A DNA stretch of 58,377 nt from the IMG/VR virus record IMGVR_UViG_3300022723_000109, positions 1 to 58,377 of that record; one strand, written 5' to 3'. This document shows positions 38,972 through 47,175 of the stretch, piece after piece. This DNA comes from a virus. Positions within the stretch are counted from its first letter, which is position 1, and the number at the start of each line of letters is the position of its first letter. A model generated the notes under the pieces. That model was given only the letters and a program-made list of their open reading frames with translations. It was not told the origin of the DNA and searched no databases. The translations under genes were made by a program, and so were the position numbers.

Positions 38972-39856
38972 CTAGACGGGAGCGGCTCCGGCCTGCTCGC
39001 CTTGCAGCGGAGGAAGACCGGCTTCGGCGCGGAGACGGCGGTACTCGGCGGGGTTCTCTTTGCGGAGACGGCTCTGCTCGCTGAGGTTGACCGTCTCCTT
39101 CTTGAACGGGTTCTTTCCACCTTGAGGACCCCCGCGCCGCGGGCTTCCCGGCGTACCGCTCCCGGCGATACCTTCGCCGTCGAAGGCGCGACCCATGATC
39201 GGATCGTCCCGCAACGACGCGAGGAGGTCTTTGAGTTGCATGTCGCCGACCTTCCCGTCCTTCGTGTGCTGCCGGACGACCTCCGTGCCCGGACGCACAA
39301 CCTGGACGGCATGCTTGCCGTCGTCACCCTTGACGACTCGCGTCTCACGCCGCACCCGGTCGATGACGAGATCGGCTTCACCCTGGAGACCGTAGGCTTC
39401 GGTCGACATGAGCCGACGCACTTCCGCGTCGACGAGGAGCTCGCCGACTTCACCGCTGAGCCCGCCGTTCTGCTTCTTCAGCTCGTCGATCTGCGTGAGC
39501 AGCGGAGCCGTGGCTTCCTCGACGCTGGCCTTGATCTTGGCCTGCGTCTTCTCGTCGTCCTTGCCGTGCTTGTCGAGCACGTCCTTCAGACGATCGGAGT
39601 CCGCCTTCAGCTTGCGGAAGGTCTCGCCGTTGAAGTCGTCCGGGAGACCCTCGACCCGCGAGGTGGCCTTCCGGCGCTTGTCCTTCTCGTCCTCCAGAGC
39701 GTTCCGGAGGCTCGACACGTTCTCCAGGGCCCACCCCGAATCCTCCTTGACCTTCAGACGGTACGACCCGTCTTCGAGCTTGCGGTACCACTTCTGCACG
39801 GCTTCGTCGGCCGCGCTGTAGGCTTCTGCGGAGAGGTTCGGGAGCAGTTCGTCCAT
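38972..39856 (-). CDS. Capsid scaffolding protein
   Basis: The 294-residue, highly charged helical protein has a coiled coil from about residue 55 to 135 (DFNGETFRKLKADSDRLKDV). Its end SRLRKENPAEYRRLRAEAGL is a signature of phage scaffolds. It shapes the procapsid and leaves before DNA packaging. The Shine-Dalgarno leader matches that of the tail chaperone. Confidence 0.75.
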   Translation of the reverse strand: MDELLPNLSAEAYSAADEAVQKWYRKLEDGSYRLKVKEDSGWALENVSSLRNALEDEKDKRRKATSRVEGLPDDFNGETFRKLKADSDRLKDVLDKHGKDDEKTQAKIKASVEEATAPLLTQIDELKKQNGGLSGEVGELLVDAEVRRLMSTEAYGLQGEADLVIDRVRRETRVVKGDDGKHAVQVVRPGTEVVRQHTKDGKVGDMQLKDLLASLRDDPIMGRAFDGEGIAGSGTPGSPRRGGPQGGKNPFKKETVNLSEQSRLRKENPAEYRRLRAEAGLPPLQGEQAGAAPV

Positions 39857-39968
39857 CGCTTGATTCCTTCGGCTTCCTGCGGCACCCGGCCGCGCGAGGG
39901 GCGCCCGGCCCCTCTCGGATGACGTGAGTGCAGACCGGTCTACGGACCCGCCAGGGACGAGTCAAGCC
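39857..39968. other. Leader of the scaffold-capsid genes
   Basis: A 112-base gap with AAGGAATCAAGCG before the scaffold ATG and a hairpin (GAGGGGC near 39897 pairing with GCCCCTC near 39909). A late promoter may sit here. No clear -35/-10 pair was seen. Confidence 0.35.
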
Positions 39969-41078
39969 TCAATCGAGCCCCTCCAGCCGACGAACCTGCT
40001 CCAGAGTGAGCGGCGCGTTCGTTCGATCGACCAGGCGAGAGAGCGGCAGACCGCCCGCGATGAGGTCGGCACGGCCGGCGCCGACGGCCGCGACCTGCAC
40101 GCTGCGCGGCTGCGAGAGGAGCCAGTCGCGGTACGTGAACGTGCCCGGAACCTCGCCGGCGATCTGCGCTTCGCCGATCCTCGCGAACCGAGAGCCGGGC
40201 GGCGCGAGCTCCTTGAGGCCGGGGATCCCGAGCTCGGCGAAGCTCTTCACGACGGGCGCGGTGTCGGACCTGCATCCGACGTGCTGCGGGGGACGCGGCC
40301 CCTCGCCGACCGCGTAGACGTTCCCGTCGAGGCTCGCGCAAATGATCGTCGTGTTCGCGTCGAGAGTCGCGACGTAGCGGACGCCGCTGATGATGTTCCC
40401 GTTCTCGCGGTAGCTCTCCTCGCGCGCGTGCGTGGTCGTGTGATTGACCGCGGTGCGCACGATCGCCGCGACTCCCCGGCGCGAGCTGCCGACCATCGTC
40501 TGCCGGACACGCTGCACGATCGTCGGGATCCCTTCACCTTGCGAGAGTCCGAGGTTGACGGCCCGCGTGACCGCGACCTGGTCGGCGCGCGCCTGGCGCT
40601 GAAACCAATCCCGCAAGAGCGCGCCCTGCATCGGGCGAGCTCGAACGATCGAGCGGAGCGTCTGCACGCTCGGCAGCTCCAGGTCGAAGGCGATCGGGAT
40701 CCTGCGCGTGATCGCCTGCTTGACGGCCGCGGCTTGAAACTCGGCTTCGCTGAGAGCGATGTCGTCGAGCGAGGACCGGAGCCGCGAGCTCGCCTCACGC
40801 ATGCCGACGCGGATGAGTTCGTTGTACGCCTGCTCCATCCGGCGCAAGCGCTGCGTCGTGTGCACGCCTCGGCCGAGCGCCCGGGTCGGGCTCGCTTCGA
40901 GCCGGCGCTGCAGCGTCGAGAGGATGTCGGGATAGACCTCGCCGTCGAGGAACGAGATGATCCGCGAAGCCTCGCCGGTGCTGAGCCGACGCAGGTAGAT
41001 CAGGTGCCGGATCGCGCGGTCGAGGAGCTCGCCGTTGACCGTCCTCCGGAGCTCAGCCCGTAGACGCCGGTCGGCCAT
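39969..41078 (-). CDS. Minor head protein, Mu gpF-like
   Basis: The 369-residue protein contains RGVAAIVRTAVNHTTTHARE, then VRYVATLDANTTIICASLDG and VYAVGEGPRPPQHVGCRSDT. This R-T-x(n)-A-R-E...L-D-x-x-T...C...H...C-R pattern defines the Mu F/SPP1 gp7 minor head family. It binds the portal and takes part in early head assembly or DNA entry. Position right after the portal is canonical. Confidence 0.85.
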   Translation of the reverse strand: MADRRLRAELRRTVNGELLDRAIRHLIYLRRLSTGEASRIISFLDGEVYPDILSTLQRRLEASPTRALGRGVHTTQRLRRMEQAYNELIRVGMREASSRLRSSLDDIALSEAEFQAAAVKQAITRRIPIAFDLELPSVQTLRSIVRARPMQGALLRDWFQRQARADQVAVTRAVNLGLSQGEGIPTIVQRVRQTMVGSSRRGVAAIVRTAVNHTTTHAREESYRENGNIISGVRYVATLDANTTIICASLDGNVYAVGEGPRPPQHVGCRSDTAPVVKSFAELGIPGLKELAPPGSRFARIGEAQIAGEVPGTFTYRDWLLSQPRSVQVAAVGAGRADLIAGGLPLSRLVDRTNAPLTLEQVRRLEGLD

Positions 41079-41081
41079 CGC

Positions 41082-42680
41082 CTACGCCGCTTCGGTGCCG
41101 CCGTCCTGCGGGTTCTGATCTCCGGGGAGCTCGGTGTCCGGCTCGCCCGGCCGCTCGGGATCGTCCTCGGGATCGTCCTCGTCCGTCTCGACCTCGACCC
41201 GCGGCGGCAGGATGTCGCGCTCCTGCATCGCCTGCTCGATGACCTCTTCGATGTCGACGTCCTCGCTGAAGAGGCCGCGCCGCTTGAGTTCGTTGAGGAG
41301 CAGCACCTTCGGGATCTCCGGCGCGCCGGTCGCGTCCGGCTCGCGCAGCTTGAGCAGGATCTCAGCGTCGTCCTTGGCGCGGCTGCCAAGCGGGAAGTCC
41401 TTGAAGACGACGACCTTGAAGGCTTCTTCGAGCTCGGTCCGGACCCACTTCGCGGCGAGCTCGAAGCACTTGCGGAGGCCGGTCTCGAAGTTCTCGACCC
41501 ACGAGATGATCGTCGCCTGCGTCTTCGCTTCGTTGATCCCCTTGCCGGTCGCGGTCTCGCTTCCGGTCCGACGGACGAGGGGCTCGAGCCCGAGTCGCTC
41601 CATGCGCTCTTCGAGCGCCTTGAGGTCTTCGGCGCCGGCGCCGATCGCCTGCCCCGTGTGCTCGACGACCGAGAGCTTCGCGTCCGGGTTCTTGGCAGCG
41701 AAGAGCCGGTTGCCGCCGACGGTGAAGCCCTGCTTCAGGTCTTCCTCGGTGAGACCCGCGCCGAAGTAGACGCCTACGCGCGCGAACCGGAGAAGGTTGC
41801 GTTGATCGGAGTCGCTCTGCCAATGCGTGAGGTTGAGCCAGGCGAGATCCATGAACGGCGGGCGGCCCGTCATGAAGCCGGTGCGGTCCGCGTACCACGT
41901 GCAGAGCGGGATCTCGCCGAAGGGGTGCGTCTGCGTGTCGAAGAGCTCCCACTTCCCGCGGCCGATCGTGCCTCGCGGCGAGTCGGTGCGCTGCCAGAGC
42001 TCCCACCGATCGGGGAGCCAGCGCTTCACGACCGGCTCGTTCCGCTGGCCGAACTGCCCGCGCTTGACGAGGCGGTGATCCATGATGCGCACTTCGAGGA
42101 GCTTCTCGCTTCCGTCGACCTCCTGCTCCGACTCCCAAAAGAAGAGCTGCGGCGCGCGGATCTCGGCGAAGTACGGGTGAGCTCGCGCGGCAGCTACGGG
42201 GTCGCGCGTCGGGCCCTGCGTGACGCGGGGGAAGTCGACGATCGTGTGCGCGAGGCCGTGCGTGACTCCGTTGCGGAACCAGTCGCGCGCGTACTGCGTG
42301 AGGTTCCTGCCGGCCATGTCGGCGTTGACCATGATGCCGGCGAGCCGGTCGATGAGGGTCCCCTCGGTCTTCACCATCTTCGCGAACGGCTTCGCGACGA
42401 CGTCGTCGATGGCCTTCTCCAGAGCGCCGAAGAGGACCGACCGAGCGACGCGCACGCTGTACGCCTTGTCGCTCTCCTTCTCTTCCTGCGGGAGCCAGCG
42501 GTGTGCCTTGCGCCGCATCCTGCGGGTGCCGCCGAGGAGATCCTCGATCAGCTCCCAATCGAGACGCATCTCGTCGTAGTCCGGCGAGGTCGTCGCGATG
42601 TCGTCCTCTTCCTGGACGTGCAGGCTCAGCTCTTGGGGGAGGAAGTGGAACTTGCCATTGACGGACGCGAATGAGGACAT
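41082..42680 (-). CDS. Portal protein, DUF4055 type
   Basis: The 532-residue protein begins MSSFASVNGKFHFLPQELSL. It carries the DUF4055 portal pattern: HRWLPQEEKESDKAYSVRVA, RARSVLFGALEKAIDDVV-like, WYADRTGFMTGRPPFMDLAW and RTGSETATGKGINEAK. The C-terminus is an acidic disordered tail. It forms the dodecameric DNA channel. The order terminase, portal, gpF, scaffold and capsid is standard. Confidence 0.9.
   Translation of the reverse strand: MSSFASVNGKFHFLPQELSLHVQEEDDIATTSPDYDEMRLDWELIEDLLGGTRRMRRKAHRWLPQEEKESDKAYSVRVARSVLFGALEKAIDDVVAKPFAKMVKTEGTLIDRLAGIMVNADMAGRNLTQYARDWFRNGVTHGLAHTIVDFPRVTQGPTRDPVAAARAHPYFAEIRAPQLFFWESEQEVDGSEKLLEVRIMDHRLVKRGQFGQRNEPVVKRWLPDRWELWQRTDSPRGTIGRGKWELFDTQTHPFGEIPLCTWYADRTGFMTGRPPFMDLAWLNLTHWQSDSDQRNLLRFARVGVYFGAGLTEEDLKQGFTVGGNRLFAAKNPDAKLSVVEHTGQAIGAGAEDLKALEERMERLGLEPLVRRTGSETATGKGINEAKTQATIISWVENFETGLRKCFELAAKWVRTELEEAFKVVVFKDFPLGSRAKDDAEILLKLREPDATGAPEIPKVLLLNELKRRGLFSEDVDIEEVIEQAMQERDILPPRVEVETDEDDPEDDPERPGEPDTELPGDQNPQDGGTEAA
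41581..41590. repeat. GGCTCGAGCC palindrome 14
   Basis: Exact copy in the portal gene, Gly-Leu-Glu-Pro frame. Confidence 0.9.
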
Positions 42681-42689
42681 CGGGCCCCC

Positions 42690-42911
42690 CTACTTGTTCT
42701 GCGACGACTGAATGGCCGCGTGCACGTTGCGGAAGAGCTCGGCGTTCTCACGTGCGAGCGCGCGGTACTGCTCGACCAGGTCGGCCATCCGATCGTTGTG
42801 CGCCGTGGAGACTCGTTCGAGGTACTTGAGGAAGTAGTGCACGAGCCACACGAGCACGATGAGCGCGGGCGCCTGCTTGGCGATCTCGATCCAGACGTTC
42901 ACGTCGGTCAT
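42690..42911 (-). CDS. Small membrane protein, holin candidate
   Basis: A 73-residue protein with one membrane helix at residues 13-31 (APALIVLVWLVHYFLKYLER) followed by a charged coiled coil. Size, single N-terminal helix and position next to a spanin-like lipoprotein gene fit a class III-like holin or antiholin, but many phages have similar non-holin proteins. Confidence 0.45.
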   Translation of the reverse strand: MTDVNVWIEIAKQAPALIVLVWLVHYFLKYLERVSTAHNDRMADLVEQYRALARENAELFRNVHAAIQSSQNK

Positions 42912-42921
42912 GCCGTACCTC

Positions 42922-43329
42922 TCAGATCCCGACGATGATCTTCGCGCGGAAGCGCACCGTCACGAGTACGGCGTACCAGGAGACGACGGCGGTGAGTGCG
43001 TGCCACCACGCGAAGACCGGGTACGCCGGCCAGACGAAGGAGACCACGCCTTCGAGATGCCCGATCCCGCAGACGGCGATGAAGAAGGCGTACGCGGTCC
43101 GGACCGTTGCCTTCTCGTCGCTGGAGAGCTGATCCTGCTTCGGTCGGGTCCGCTCTGCAAGGACCGCGCCGAGCAGGATGACAGGAATCGCAACGTACGC
43201 CGCGGAGATCGCGAGGTGCGACCAGAGATAGAGCTGCTCCAGGAGAAGCGTCCAGGGCCCACACTCTCCACGAGTGAGCCACTCCCCGGCGTGGTCGCAC
43301 GACCCTACATGATGCGCGTCCTGCAGCAT
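42922..43329 (-). CDS. Three-helix membrane protein resembling the ethylene-binding domain of ethylene receptors
   Basis: The 135-residue protein is almost wholly a three-helix membrane domain at about 33-57, 79-98 and 104-125. Helix 1 ends Y45..I48-P49, helix 2 holds AFFIAVCGIGHLEG with C87 and H91, and helix 3 reads HALTAVVSWYAVLVTV. In ETR1 the same places are Y32, I35-P36, C65-x3-H69 (copper ligands) and LTAVVSCATALMLV. ETR1 D25 is replaced by H38. No kinase or GAF domain follows. It lies beside holin-like and spanin-like genes. Ethylene or copper binding is inference; a holin-like role is the alternative. Confidence 0.55.
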   Translation of the reverse strand: MLQDAHHVGSCDHAGEWLTRGECGPWTLLLEQLYLWSHLAISAAYVAIPVILLGAVLAERTRPKQDQLSSDEKATVRTAYAFFIAVCGIGHLEGVVSFVWPAYPVFAWWHALTAVVSWYAVLVTVRFRAKIIVGI

Positions 43330-43360
43330 GGTCCCGCCGGAACCTCGCCGCCAACGAAGA

Positions 43361-43397
43361 GGCCCCCGCGCACGAGAGGTATCGAAGCGCGGGGGCC
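43361..43397 (-). terminator. Strong hairpin between spanin-like and membrane-protein genes
   Basis: GGCCCCCGCGC (43361-43371) and GCGCGGGGGCC (43387-43397) form a perfect 11-bp stem with a 15-base loop. On the minus strand TCTTCGTTGG follows. It would end or weaken the terminase-spike-spanin transcript before the membrane protein and portal genes. Confidence 0.55.
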
Positions 43398-43417
43398 GAT
43401 GCAAGCGCCGGCCGAGC

Positions 43418-43891
43418 TCAGCCCACCGGCGCGGTGACGGGTGGGACCGGCGACCCCCTGGCTGCGGCGACCGCCCTCGGGTCGGTCGTCACGAGCTCCC
43501 CGCGCGCCTGCCGCTGCTTGTTCCTCACGTGCTGCGTGAGTCCGAAGCCGCCGATCACGCTGCCGAGGGCCGTGAGTCCGAGGTCGATCATGGGATTCCC
43601 GGTGATCGGTGAGCCCGCCGCGCCCGCGACGATCTGCTGCACCCTGCCGGAGATCTCGTCGACCTTCCCGTTGATCGAGTCGTAGACCTGCCCGTTCGCG
43701 GCCGTGATCCGGTCGCGCAGCTCGGTCTCCGAGATGACGCCGGCTTCCAGGTCGTCGAGGGCCTCGTCGATCTTCGCGTCCCTGGCCTCGAAGGAGGCCC
43801 GCATGTCGAGAAGGTCGCCCTTCGTCGCGACGCATGAGGAGAAGCCCCCCATCGCCGCCACGAGCACGACCCATCCGAGGATCTGCTTCAT
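43418..43891 (-). CDS. Lipoprotein with C-terminal membrane helix, u-spanin-like
   Basis: The 157-residue protein begins MKQILGWVVLVAAMGGFSSC, a lipoprotein signal with C20 as the acylation site. A helical periplasmic segment follows (residues 22-85). A hydrophobic stretch (PMIDLGLTALGSVIGGFGL, about 100-118) then leads to a basic tail. An outer-membrane lipid anchor plus a C-terminal inner-membrane helix is the plan of unimolecular spanins, which fuse the two membranes at lysis. The helix is only moderately hydrophobic. Confidence 0.6.
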   Translation of the reverse strand: MKQILGWVVLVAAMGGFSSCVATKGDLLDMRASFEARDAKIDEALDDLEAGVISETELRDRITAANGQVYDSINGKVDEISGRVQQIVAGAAGSPITGNPMIDLGLTALGSVIGGFGLTQHVRNKQRQARGELVTTDPRAVAAARGSPVPPVTAPVG

Positions 43892-45036
43892 GAGCTGAGC
43901 TCCAGGTTGTCGGTGATCGCACCGACGTCGTTGCGGTTGAGATGCACGCGCACGTTGCCCGTGCAGTTCCGGATCGAGACCTTCGTCGGTCCCGTGATCG
44001 AGATCCACGGCTGCCCGCCGGTCGCCTCGAAGTGGCAGCCGTCGAGGACGAGCTCGGCGACGCGCTTGAAGTTCGCGATCGGGCGCGTCGTCTTCTGGAA
44101 GAGCGCCCGGACGTTGCGGCACACGGCCTTCGTGCGATCCTCGATCAAGAGCGCGCCGTGGTCGGTGTCGGGGCTGATCGCAAGCGCGCTGAGGTTCTGC
44201 TCGGAGTTGTCGACCTCGACGTTCTCCAGGTAGAGCGCGTGCGGGGTCGGGAAGAAGCTCAGCGCGTACGAGGCTCGAGCCGAGCCGCCGTGATTCCAGC
44301 CGATATCGCGGGCGGTGACGTCGCGCACGACGACCACGCCTCCGGCAGCGCCGTCGAGCTCGGGCTCCGGCGTCTCCGCTTCGCGTCCGGGCACGCCGAC
44401 GAACTGGATCGCCTGCGATCCGATGTGCTCGAAGTGCGTTAGCTCGATGAGGATCGCGATCATGTCGAGCGTCGGAGCGTCGTCGCCCAGCCACGCCGGC
44501 CACGGTCCCCCGCCGCCGGCGAGGTTCCAGTAGAAGCCGTGCTCGGTCCTGCAGTTCGAGAGCGTGCATCCGCTCACGACGATCGGCTTGCCCGGGAGGC
44601 CGCGCATGCGGTACGCCCTGGAGAGCCACTTGTCGCCGTCGTCGAGGATGCAGTTGCGGATCTCGAAGTCGTCGAGCGGGCCGGCCCCCTTGCCGTGGTG
44701 CATGCCCGTCCATCCGAAGTTGTGGAAGCGCGTGTCCTTCAGCCGGTCGCCCGACGAGATCTCGAAGGGGTCCCACAAGCGGAAGTCCCGTTGCGCGAGG
44801 ACACCCTGCGCGCCGATCACCTTCGGGGGATCGACGACGGGGTCGTCGGGCGGATCGACCGGAGGATCGACCACGTCGGGGAGGAGAGGCTCTAGCTCCG
44901 CCGCGAAGCGGGCCTCGGCCGCGACGAGATCTCGGTGCGCCGTGAGGAGCGCGACATTCGACTCGTCGATCGTCTTTCGGAGCGCCTGCGTTCTCCGCCA
45001 CACGTCGAGCAGGCTTTCGGGGATCTGCTTCGCCAC
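43888..45036 (-). CDS. Right-handed beta-helix protein, tailspike- or decoration-like
   Basis: A 382-residue protein from GTG 45036, with AAGGAGG upstream. Residues 1-50 form a coiled coil, then a proline/aspartate linker (DVVDPPVDPPDDPVVDPP). From about residue 75 come repeated short strands such as FEIRNCILDDGDKWLSRAYR, PIVVSGCTLSNCRTEHG and VSIRNCTGNVRVHLNRND. These are typical coils of a parallel beta-helix. Enzyme or receptor role is unknown. Its place beside the terminase is not that of a tail gene. Confidence 0.65.
   Translation of the reverse strand: MAKQIPESLLDVWRRTQALRKTIDESNVALLTAHRDLVAAEARFAAELEPLLPDVVDPPVDPPDDPVVDPPKVIGAQGVLAQRDFRLWDPFEISSGDRLKDTRFHNFGWTGMHHGKGAGPLDDFEIRNCILDDGDKWLSRAYRMRGLPGKPIVVSGCTLSNCRTEHGFYWNLAGGGGPWPAWLGDDAPTLDMIAILIELTHFEHIGSQAIQFVGVPGREAETPEPELDGAAGGVVVVRDVTARDIGWNHGGSARASYALSFFPTPHALYLENVEVDNSEQNLSALAISPDTDHGALLIEDRTKAVCRNVRALFQKTTRPIANFKRVAELVLDGCHFEATGGQPWISITGPTKVSIRNCTGNVRVHLNRNDVGAITDNLELSS
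44272..44281. repeat. GGCTCGAGCC palindrome 15
   Basis: Exact copy in the beta-helix gene, Ala-Arg-Ala frame. Confidence 0.9.
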
Positions 45037-45064
45037 GTCATTCCCTCCTTGGGGAGTTCGTCGG

Positions 45065-46417
45065 TTAGACCTCTTGCACCACGACGCGCGGATCGCCGTC
45101 GACCGGGTGCGCGAGGTAGACGTAGTACCCTAGACCATCGGTAAGGTGGGTCCAGAGCTTGTCGCGCTTGTCGAGCTCGCCGCCGGTGCCCTCCAGGACG
45201 ATCACGCTCTCCAGGTCGTCGCAGAGGTTCGGGCACGCCTCCGGGCAGACGAGCAGGCGGATCGTCCCGTCGGCGGAGAGGAGCCGCGAGTTCACGGCGT
45301 TCACGCGGGTCCGCTCCGCGGGGTTCGAGCGCTCGTAGTCGAAGAAGACGCGGCCGCCGAACTTCGCGCGGAGGATCTTCTTGATCAGGTCCCAATCGGA
45401 CCCCTCGGTCTGAGCCGTGCCGCGCGCGCCGCCCGTCGCGTCGCCGTAGCACCGGACCTCGCCGGCGTGGTGGCCCCACAACTGCACGAGCCGCTCGGTC
45501 ACGCGCGGGGTCGTCGAGTCGTGCGGGATGTAGACCTCGCCGATGCAGGCGGTGATCCGTGCGGCGACGCGCGGGTCGACACCCTGGTAGAGCTGCTCCT
45601 GGCACACGACGGCGACGCCAGGGTCGACGTTGAAGTCGAAGCAGAAGATGAGCGGCTTCTGCGGGTCGTACCGGAGGATCTCGCGGGCCTGCGTCTCGCG
45701 GTCGAAGCCGTAGTACGCCTGGCCCTTGATGTTCTTGAAGCTCGCCTCCCATTCGATCGCCCACGTCAGCGGGTCGGTCGTCGCCTTCGCGCTCTCGATC
45801 TCGTCGGCGGGGAGGACGCTCGCGCTCGTCCAATGGAAGTAGGCGTGATCCGCGACCTTCGGGTTCTTCGCGTGATTGACGAGATCCTTGTAGTGCTTGC
45901 CTCCGCGCGGCACGCCGTAGACCCACGCACGACCAGGTCGCCCCATCGTTCCGAGCGCGGGGCGCACGTGCTTCGGCCAGACGTGCGGCTTCATGTCGCC
46001 GAACTCGTCGACGAAGGCCCAATCGAGAGGACGACCCTCGGCTCGAGCCGGCTTGTCCATCCCGAGCACTTCCCAGGTCGTCCCGTTGACGCCGAGGATC
46101 TGCAGCTTCGACTCGCGGATCTTGCGGATGAAGCGCTCGGGGATCAGCGCCTTCAGGTCGTCCCAATAGATGTCGTGGGCCTGGTCGCGCGTCGGCGCCA
46201 TGAACGAGACGCGGTAGTCCGGCCATCGGTCGTTCGAGAGACCGACGACGACGCCCTTGCGCTTCGCGAGCATCGTCTTCCCGGAGCGGCGTCCGCACGG
46301 CGCGACGTTGATCCGGATCTCCGAGCTCCAGAGACGTTGCTGCTCGTCGTGGTGATCGACCGGCGTCCACGCCGGAGTCAGCGCACCGGGCTCGGCTGGA
46401 GCTGCCGCCGGCGTCAT
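45065..46417 (-). CDS. Terminase large subunit
   Basis: The 450-residue protein has Walker A CGRRSGKT (42-48), Walker B LDWAFVDEFGD with D137-E138, and the RNase-H-like nuclease start FCFDFNVDPG with D261 and D265. A later ECF-like DxxG (GDATGG) follows. It is the ATP-driven packaging motor and DNA-cutting enzyme. It starts in an ATGA overlap with a 58-residue gene. Confidence 0.92.
   Translation of the reverse strand: MTPAAAPAEPGALTPAWTPVDHHDEQQRLWSSEIRINVAPCGRRSGKTMLAKRKGVVVGLSNDRWPDYRVSFMAPTRDQAHDIYWDDLKALIPERFIRKIRESKLQILGVNGTTWEVLGMDKPARAEGRPLDWAFVDEFGDMKPHVWPKHVRPALGTMGRPGRAWVYGVPRGGKHYKDLVNHAKNPKVADHAYFHWTSASVLPADEIESAKATTDPLTWAIEWEASFKNIKGQAYYGFDRETQAREILRYDPQKPLIFCFDFNVDPGVAVVCQEQLYQGVDPRVAARITACIGEVYIPHDSTTPRVTERLVQLWGHHAGEVRCYGDATGGARGTAQTEGSDWDLIKKILRAKFGGRVFFDYERSNPAERTRVNAVNSRLLSADGTIRLLVCPEACPNLCDDLESVIVLEGTGGELDKRDKLWTHLTDGLGYYVYLAHPVDGDPRVVVQEV
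46040..46049. repeat. GGCTCGAGCC palindrome 16
   Basis: Exact copy in the terminase gene, just before Walker B, Ala-Arg-Ala frame. Confidence 0.9.
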
Positions 46418-46590
46418 CGTTCGAGGCCCCGGTCGTCGACCTCGGCCTCGACGTCCGCGAGCAGCTCGTCGAAGCGCTCGCCTCCAAGCTGGACCCGCAG
46501 GTCGTCCCGGAACCGTAGCAGGCGGAGGAGCTCCTGCAGGAGCTCGACGTCGTCCAGCTCGAAGCCGTGACGGTCTTCGCGGGGCTTCAT
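46414..46590 (-). CDS. Small helical protein coupled to the terminase
   Basis: Reading the minus strand from ATG 46590 gives 58 residues starting MKPREDRHGFELDDVELLQE, helical and charged, with its TGA overlapping the terminase ATG. It occupies the position of a small terminase subunit but is far too short for a usual one and has no helix-turn-helix that I can see. It may be a translational-coupling leader or a minor packaging factor. Confidence 0.6.
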   Translation of the reverse strand: MKPREDRHGFELDDVELLQELLRLLRFRDDLRVQLGGERFDELLADVEAEVDDRGLER

Positions 46591-46658
46591 GGAAGAGCCG
46601 TACCGAAAACCGACGAGCGGCTCAAGGTGCGAGCATCGCCTTCCCGATAGGTGGGGAC
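46591..46658. other. Divergent promoter region between late and plus-strand blocks
   Basis: This 68-base gap must hold the leftward late promoter as well as the rightward box at 46621. The leftward side reads TCGGTTTTCGGTACGGCTCTTCC before the ATG, without a consensus -10. Confidence 0.4.
46621..46651 (+). promoter_or_regulatory. Repeated upstream box (copy 1)
   Basis: CTCAAGG, 3 bases, then GAGCATCGCC, 4 bases, then CGATAGG, ending 7 bases before the ATG at 46659. The same order recurs at 47121, 48876, 49252 and 52940. GATAGG probably marks the -10 of a strong early or phage-specific promoter. Confidence 0.6.
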
Positions 46659-46928
46659 ATGAAGCTCACCCTCACCATCGAGAACGACCGCCCCCGGGTG
46701 CACGTCGTCGGCGAGTTCTTCGGCGACCGCGTCATCCTCACCACCTACCCGCGCACGTCGACGACGTCGCTCGGCCGCGACCCCGACCTCACGGTCGGCG
46801 AGAAGCGCGTCGCCCTCGGCGACAACCTGCCGGCCTCCGCGCTCAACCTGCTCCCGCACCGCTTCGAGGGAGACCTCAAGGCGTGGGCGCCCCTGCTCCG
46901 CGAGCTCGTGCGGCTGGGGGCGATCTGA
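46659..46928 (+). CDS. Small hypothetical protein
   Basis: An 89-residue protein beginning MKLTLTIENDRPRVHVVGEF. Beta-rich first half, helical second half. It has no Shine-Dalgarno and lies 7 bases after promoter box 1, so translation may be leaderless. Its stop overlaps the next start (TGATG). No family recognised. Confidence 0.6.
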   Translation: MKLTLTIENDRPRVHVVGEFFGDRVILTTYPRTSTTSLGRDPDLTVGEKRVALGDNLPASALNLLPHRFEGDLKAWAPLLRELVRLGAI

Positions 46929-47110
46929 TGCTCGCCGACTGCCCGAAGTGCGCCGCCGAGATGGCGGTCGAGTACGAGGACGAGCAGACGATGCAGACGT
47001 GCCGGTGCGCCGAGTGCGGCGCGCGCTTCGAGGTCGAGGCCGACGCCGACTTCAACGGCGACCACTTCGTCGACTGCTCCACGCCCGGGAAAGAACTTCC
47101 TCCCGCGTAA
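46928..47110 (+). CDS. Small zinc-ribbon protein
   Basis: A 60-residue protein starting MLADCPKCAAEMAVEYEDEQ, with CRCAECGARFEVEADADF following. The CPxC...CxxCG ribbon with acidic flanks is like many small transcription-factor or MJ0042-type zinc ribbons. Likely a zinc protein with an unknown partner. Confidence 0.6.
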   Translation: MLADCPKCAAEMAVEYEDEQTMQTCRCAECGARFEVEADADFNGDHFVDCSTPGKELPPA

Positions 47111-47120
47111 AACCGCGAAC

Positions 47121-47153
47121 GGCTCCAGCCGCGAACGTCGCCACGCCGATAGG
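47121..47153 (+). promoter_or_regulatory. Repeated upstream box (copy 2)
   Basis: GGCTCCAGCCGCGAACGTCG, CCACG, CCGATAGG, 22 bases before the ATG at 47176. This copy has a longer leader with a Shine-Dalgarno (CAGGAGAAG). Confidence 0.6.
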
Positions 47154-47175
47154 GTTCGGTACAGGAGAAGCAATC

